This document shows, one piece after another, positions 28,894 through 32,068 of a stretch of DNA of 32,068 bases. A program made the position numbers and the translations under genes. This stretch comes from an uncultured Acidimicrobiales bacterium (lineage in GTDB: Bacteria; Actinomycetota; Acidimicrobiia; Acidimicrobiales; CALAML01). The notes beneath the pieces were generated by a model that ran no database searches, was not told the DNA's origin, and worked only from the letters and a program-made list of their open reading frames with translations. The stretch covers positions 1-32,068 of the forward strand of contig CALAML010000145.1 of the NCBI GenBank assembly GCA_937925845.1. Reading direction: 5' to 3'. Position 1 is the first letter of the stretch. Every line of letters starts with the position of its first letter.

Positions 28894-30759
28894 ATGCGTT
28901 CCAAACTGATCACCCTCGCCGCGGTGGTGCTAATCACCTTTGGCCTTCTGATAGCGACCCTGGTAGCGGGGTGGGGCCCGCTGCTGGGTCTCGACCTGCA
29001 GGGTGGCGTTTCGGTGGTGCTCGAGCCCACCGAGGAGGTCGAGAGCGACACGCTCGACCAGGCCATCTCGATCATTCGCCAGCGCGTTGACGGTATCGGC
29101 GTGGCCGAGCCCGAGATCACCCGCCAAGGCAACCGTGTGGTGGTAGCCCTTCCGGGCACCGACGATCAGGAGCGGGCGCTGGAGCTGGTGGGTACCACCG
29201 CCGAGGTTCGCTTCCGGCCGGTCTGCTCGACCACGTTTAACCCCGCGTCGGGTGGCTTGAGCGAGGAGGAACTCGAAGGACTGCTGAACCCCGAAGATGG
29301 CGAGGGCGGCATTGCCGATCCTGATGACGGTGAAGCCGGCGACTCCGACGATGGCGGGGATGACGGCGATTCCACCGACGGCGACGATGAGGTTGAACCC
29401 GACGACGACGCTGAAGGCGACGACACCGCGGAAGATGAGGTTGAACCCGACGCGGACGACGCCGATGCCGATGGCGACGGCGAAGATGCCCGGTCTTTTG
29501 GTGGTGGCGAGGGCGAGTTTGCCTTCGGCTATCAAGACAACGACGGCACGCCTGGAGTGGTCGACGAAGACCTGTTTGAAGACGGGATTGTCGATGATGG
29601 CTTCACCGACGATGATGCGGTGCTGAACGAAACCGACATCGACCCGGAGCTGCTCGAACAGATTCAGAACGAAGCCGGCGGTGGACTTCTCGGCGGTGGC
29701 TGTGTCGGCGCTCCGACTGCGGATGAAAACGGGCTTCCGCCCGCGATCACCGATCCGAGCGACGATGAGTTTGATGACTTTGTGGTGCTGCCCGATGCCG
29801 ACCAGGAAAGCCCTTTCCTCTACGTGCTTGGCCCGGCCCGCACCAACGGCGAGGTGATCCGCTCGGCCGAGGCCGACGTGGCGTCGATCGCCGGCGGCGA
29901 GTACCTGGTGAACCTGAGTATCGGTGGCGATCAGCGAGACGACCTCGATGCGCTGGCCGGTGAGTGCTTCACCCGCTCAGGCGATTGTCTGACCGGCCAG
30001 ATGGCGGTGACCCTCGATGGTGAGGTGGTGACCGCCCCCAACGTCAACATCGCCGAGTTCTCGAGCGGGGTGCAGATCACCGGAAACTTCGACCAGAACG
30101 GTGCTGAGGAGTTGGCTCTGGTGTTGCGCTTCGGTTCGCTGCCGGTTGAGCTTGAGCCCATCAACCAACAGACCGTCTCGGCCACGATCGGTGAAGACGC
30201 CCTGCGAGCCGGTCTGGTGGCTGGTGTGGTGGGTCTCAGTCTGGTCGCCCTCTACATGTTGTTCTTCTATCGGGTGCTGGGCGCCATCGCCATTGCCAGC
30301 CTCATCATCTCCTCGGCCATGTTGTGGATCATCGTCGCCTATCTCGGCGAACAGCAAGGGCTGGCGCTAACGCTGGCCGGCATCACCGGCATCATCGTTT
30401 CGTTTGGTGTGTCGCTCGACTCCAACGTGGTGGTGTTCGAGAACCTGAAGGAGTCGGTGCGCAACGGCAAGTCGGTACGGTCGATCGTCGACCGGTCGTT
30501 CGCCAACGCCTACAGCACCATCGTCAAGGCCGACTTCGCCTCGCTGATCGGCGCCGTGCTGCTCTACTTCCTCACGATTGGTTCGGTGCGGGGCTTTGCC
30601 TTGTTCCTGGGTATCGCCACCATCCTCGACCTGGTGGTCACCTTCTTGTTCCTTCGTCCGGCCATTTCCTGGCTGGGCCATTCAAAGCTGGCCGCAGAAA
30701 ATCCGAGTGCCTTCGGGGTGCCCGAACCTGGGTCTGGCGATCTGGGGGTGGCGTCATGA
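28894..30759 (+). CDS. secD: Protein translocase subunit SecD with a large acidic insertion
   Basis: A 621-residue subunit of the SecDF complex, which uses the proton gradient to complete export. Membrane helix 1 is at about residues 4-27. LGLDLQGGVSVVLE (32-44), IIRQRVDGIGVAEPEI and VVALPG open the extracytoplasmic P1 domain. Residues ~124-303 are an Asp/Glu/Gly-rich insertion. P1 resumes at SPFLYVLGPARTNGEVIRSA, and five membrane helices follow from residue ~430. These include FGVSLDSNVVVFENLKESVR, the counterpart of the proton-relay segment, with Asp509. The insertion contains 48-nt periodic repeats. The 207-nt space after yajC holds no gene and no clear Shine-Dalgarno, so the start is less certain. 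The stop overlaps secF (ATGA). Confidence 0.94.
   Translation: MRSKLITLAAVVLITFGLLIATLVAGWGPLLGLDLQGGVSVVLEPTEEVESDTLDQAISIIRQRVDGIGVAEPEITRQGNRVVVALPGTDDQERALELVGTTAEVRFRPVCSTTFNPASGGLSEEELEGLLNPEDGEGGIADPDDGEAGDSDDGGDDGDSTDGDDEVEPDDDAEGDDTAEDEVEPDADDADADGDGEDARSFGGGEGEFAFGYQDNDGTPGVVDEDLFEDGIVDDGFTDDDAVLNETDIDPELLEQIQNEAGGGLLGGGCVGAPTADENGLPPAITDPSDDEFDDFVVLPDADQESPFLYVLGPARTNGEVIRSAEADVASIAGGEYLVNLSIGGDQRDDLDALAGECFTRSGDCLTGQMAVTLDGEVVTAPNVNIAEFSSGVQITGNFDQNGAEELALVLRFGSLPVELEPINQQTVSATIGEDALRAGLVAGVVGLSLVALYMLFFYRVLGAIAIASLIISSAMLWIIVAYLGEQQGLALTLAGITGIIVSFGVSLDSNVVVFENLKESVRNGKSVRSIVDRSFANAYSTIVKADFASLIGAVLLYFLTIGSVRGFALFLGIATILDLVVTFLFLRPAISWLGHSKLAAENPSAFGVPEPGSGDLGVAS
29386..29452 (+). 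repeat. Direct repeat inside secD acidic insertion
   Basis: A 19-nt sequence, GATGAGGTTGAACCCGACG, occurs at 29386-29404 and again at 29434-29452. The 48-nt period keeps the frame and repeats 16 codons, pointing to in-frame duplication. Confidence 0.85.
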
Positions 30760-32039
30760 GTAGGCGTGGATTGCTTGCGGTTCGGCGGGACTTCACCCCG
30801 CTGTGGAAGCGGGGCGTGATCGCTTCGTCGATCATCGTCGGTATCTGTCTGATCTCGCTGCTCACCCGGGGCTTGAACCTGGGGATCGACTTCGAGGGTG
30901 GCGGTATTTGGGAAGGCCCGGCCGGCAACGCCAGCGTCGCCGACGTGCGCGATGCGCTTCGGCCCGTAGGTCTCGATACGGCCCAGATTCAGGAAGGCAC
31001 CGATCAAGCCGGCAACCGGCGGATTCAGGTGCGGGCCGGCACGCTGTCGCCTGATGCCAACACCGAGGTCCGTCAGCGCATCGCTGATGTCACCGATTCA
31101 TCGTTCGACGACATCGATACCACCACCGTCGGTCCTTCCTGGGGTGCCGAGATCACCCGGTCGGCCCGAACGGCGTTGATCTGGTTCTTTATCGCCATCG
31201 CCCTCTACATGGCGTTGCGCCTCGAATGGCGAATGGCCATCGGTGGTCTGGTGGCGGTGTTCCACGACATCATCATCACCGTCGGTGTGTATTCGGTATT
31301 TGGCTTGGAGGTAACGCCAGCCACGGTCATCGCCTTTATGACGATCCTGGGTTATTCGCTGTACGACACGGTGGTGGTGTTTGACCGGGTGCGGGAGAAC
31401 GAAGCCCGTAACGCCGGCGGCAAGGCCAGCTTCCGGTCGATTCTGAACGTGTCGCTCAGCCAGGTGATCACCCGTTCGATCAACACCACCATCACCTCGG
31501 TGTTGCCGGTGCTGTCGATTCTGATCGTGGGTTCGTTCATCCTGGGTGCCACCACCCTTCGCGAGTTTGGTGTGGCGCTCCTGATCGGTCTGATCGCCGG
31601 AACCTACTCGTCGCTGTTTGTGGCCACTCCGGTACTGCTTTGGCTCAAGGAGCGCGACCCCCGCTGGGCCGCCCTCAAGGAGCGCGAGGAGAAGCTGGGT
31701 ACGGTCACCGCCACCACTCAGGAGCCGTCAAAGAAGGCGAAGCGCCTGGCCCGCACCGGTGCGACCGGAGGTGGCGATGCTGACGACATGGTCGACAGTG
31801 AAGGTCTTGTTGATGAAGATGTCGACGCCGAGAGTCTCGATAGTGACGACGGCCTAACGTTCGACGGCGGCTCAGGCAGCGGCAGCGGCTCGGGCGGCAA
31901 ACGTCCCAAGCCGATCAAAACCAGGGTGCCGAAGTCCAAGCCCACCGAAATTCCGGACCGGCCCTCGAAGGCCGAAACGCTGCCAGGGGCTTCCCACCCA
32001 CCCCGGCCCAGAAAACAAAAGAACCGAAAGAAGAAGTAG
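30756..32039 (+). CDS. secF: Protein translocase subunit SecF with a long charged C-terminal tail
   Basis: A 427-residue partner of SecD. Membrane helix 1 is at about 20-38, followed by LGIDFEGGGIWEG (42-54), the small extracytoplasmic domain, and five helices between about 137 and 297. GYSLYDTVVVFDRVRENEAR (199-218) carries the conserved Asp204 region. Residues 299-427 form a cytoplasmic tail that is first mixed, then acidic (DADDMVDSEGLVDEDVDAES), then GSGSGSGSGG, then strongly basic (ending RKQKNRKKK). SecF proteins are often about 300-400 residues, with actinobacterial members longer, so the tail is not unique but is unusual in its charge blocks. ATG 30756 overlaps the secD stop. A longer frame upstream is secD out of phase. 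Confidence 0.94.
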   Translation: MSRRGLLAVRRDFTPLWKRGVIASSIIVGICLISLLTRGLNLGIDFEGGGIWEGPAGNASVADVRDALRPVGLDTAQIQEGTDQAGNRRIQVRAGTLSPDANTEVRQRIADVTDSSFDDIDTTTVGPSWGAEITRSARTALIWFFIAIALYMALRLEWRMAIGGLVAVFHDIIITVGVYSVFGLEVTPATVIAFMTILGYSLYDTVVVFDRVRENEARNAGGKASFRSILNVSLSQVITRSINTTITSVLPVLSILIVGSFILGATTLREFGVALLIGLIAGTYSSLFVATPVLLWLKERDPRWAALKEREEKLGTVTATTQEPSKKAKRLARTGATGGGDADDMVDSEGLVDEDVDAESLDSDDGLTFDGGSGSGSGSGGKRPKPIKTRVPKSKPTEIPDRPSKAETLPGASHPPRPRKQKNRKKK

Positions 32040-32062
32040 CCCAAAAGTTTGCACTTTTCGGG
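32040..32062 (+). terminator. Hairpin after secF
   Basis: CCC-AAAAGT-TTGC-ACTTTT-c-GGG: nine paired bases, one bulged C and a 4-nt loop, starting directly after the secF stop. There is no downstream T-run before the window ends. Confidence 0.4.
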
Positions 32063-32068
32063 GTCTGA

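Noticed and set aside
30324-30755. Upstream extension of secF
   Set aside because: The extension is secD sequence out of frame; ATG 30756 overlaps the secD stop and begins with a typical SecF N-terminus.
1-32068. tRNA, rRNA or riboswitch genes
   Set aside because: No cloverleaf with a T-loop GTTCGAATC-like segment, rRNA core sequence or known riboswitch core was recognised by eye; a covariance-model scan would be needed to exclude them fully.

Overview
The window is high-GC bacterial DNA. Its gene content points to an actinobacterium, most plausibly of the class Acidimicrobiia: a RecQ-type helicase with a C-terminal phosphoribosyltransferase-like tail, PASTA-less membrane Ser/Thr kinases, the order ruvC-ruvA-ruvB ... 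queA ... tgt-yajC-secD-secF, a PPOX-fold flavoenzyme, and many apparently leaderless starts. The lineage is an inference from gene content and order; there is no rRNA or tRNA gene here to confirm it.

Layout. 2-985: 3' end of a secreted RTX-type calcium-binding repeat protein. 1028-7784: an accessory stretch with an acryloyl-CoA reductase-like enzyme, a PPOX-fold protein, a RecQ-like helicase, an AbiEi/DUF559-type protein and a choline-sulfatase. Its intergenic spaces hold ten copies, one of them a half copy, of a ~50-nt near-palindromic hairpin repeat; a variant copy sits at 24107-24159. 7847-15973: a signalling island in which an ECF sigma factor is translationally coupled to a single-pass membrane protein with two beta-propeller-like modules, convergent with two paralogous transmembrane Ser/Thr kinases. 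The kinases carry an unusual extracellular four-cysteine repeat. Three 16-bp perfect palindromes at ~72-bp spacing lie between the convergent pairs. 16056-19463: a flavin-dependent acyl-CoA dehydrogenase-fold enzyme and an ABC-2 type exporter (ATPase and permease overlap by ATGA). 19651-32039: the housekeeping block ruvCAB, Nudix hydrolase, amidase, queA, alpha/beta hydrolase and TetR regulator (minus strand), tgt, yajC, secD, secF.

How the genes work together. RuvA, RuvB and RuvC process Holliday junctions. Tgt and QueA act successively in queuosine modification of tRNA. YajC, SecD and SecF form the accessory complex that drives the late steps of Sec export. SecD has a ~180-residue acidic insertion in its extracytoplasmic domain, SecF has a ~130-residue charged cytoplasmic tail, and QueA has a Ser/Thr/Ala-repeat insertion, so low-complexity expansions recur in this part of the window.

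Expression signals. Nine genes have a TAnnnT hexamer exactly 6 or 7 nt before an ATG or GTG and no clear Shine-Dalgarno sequence, the pattern of leaderless actinobacterial transcripts. Others have clear Shine-Dalgarno sequences or overlap the gene upstream. Several open frames extend upstream into the hairpin repeats; the starts given here are trimmed to exclude repeat-encoded residues. No gene-free stretch exceeds about 300 bases.
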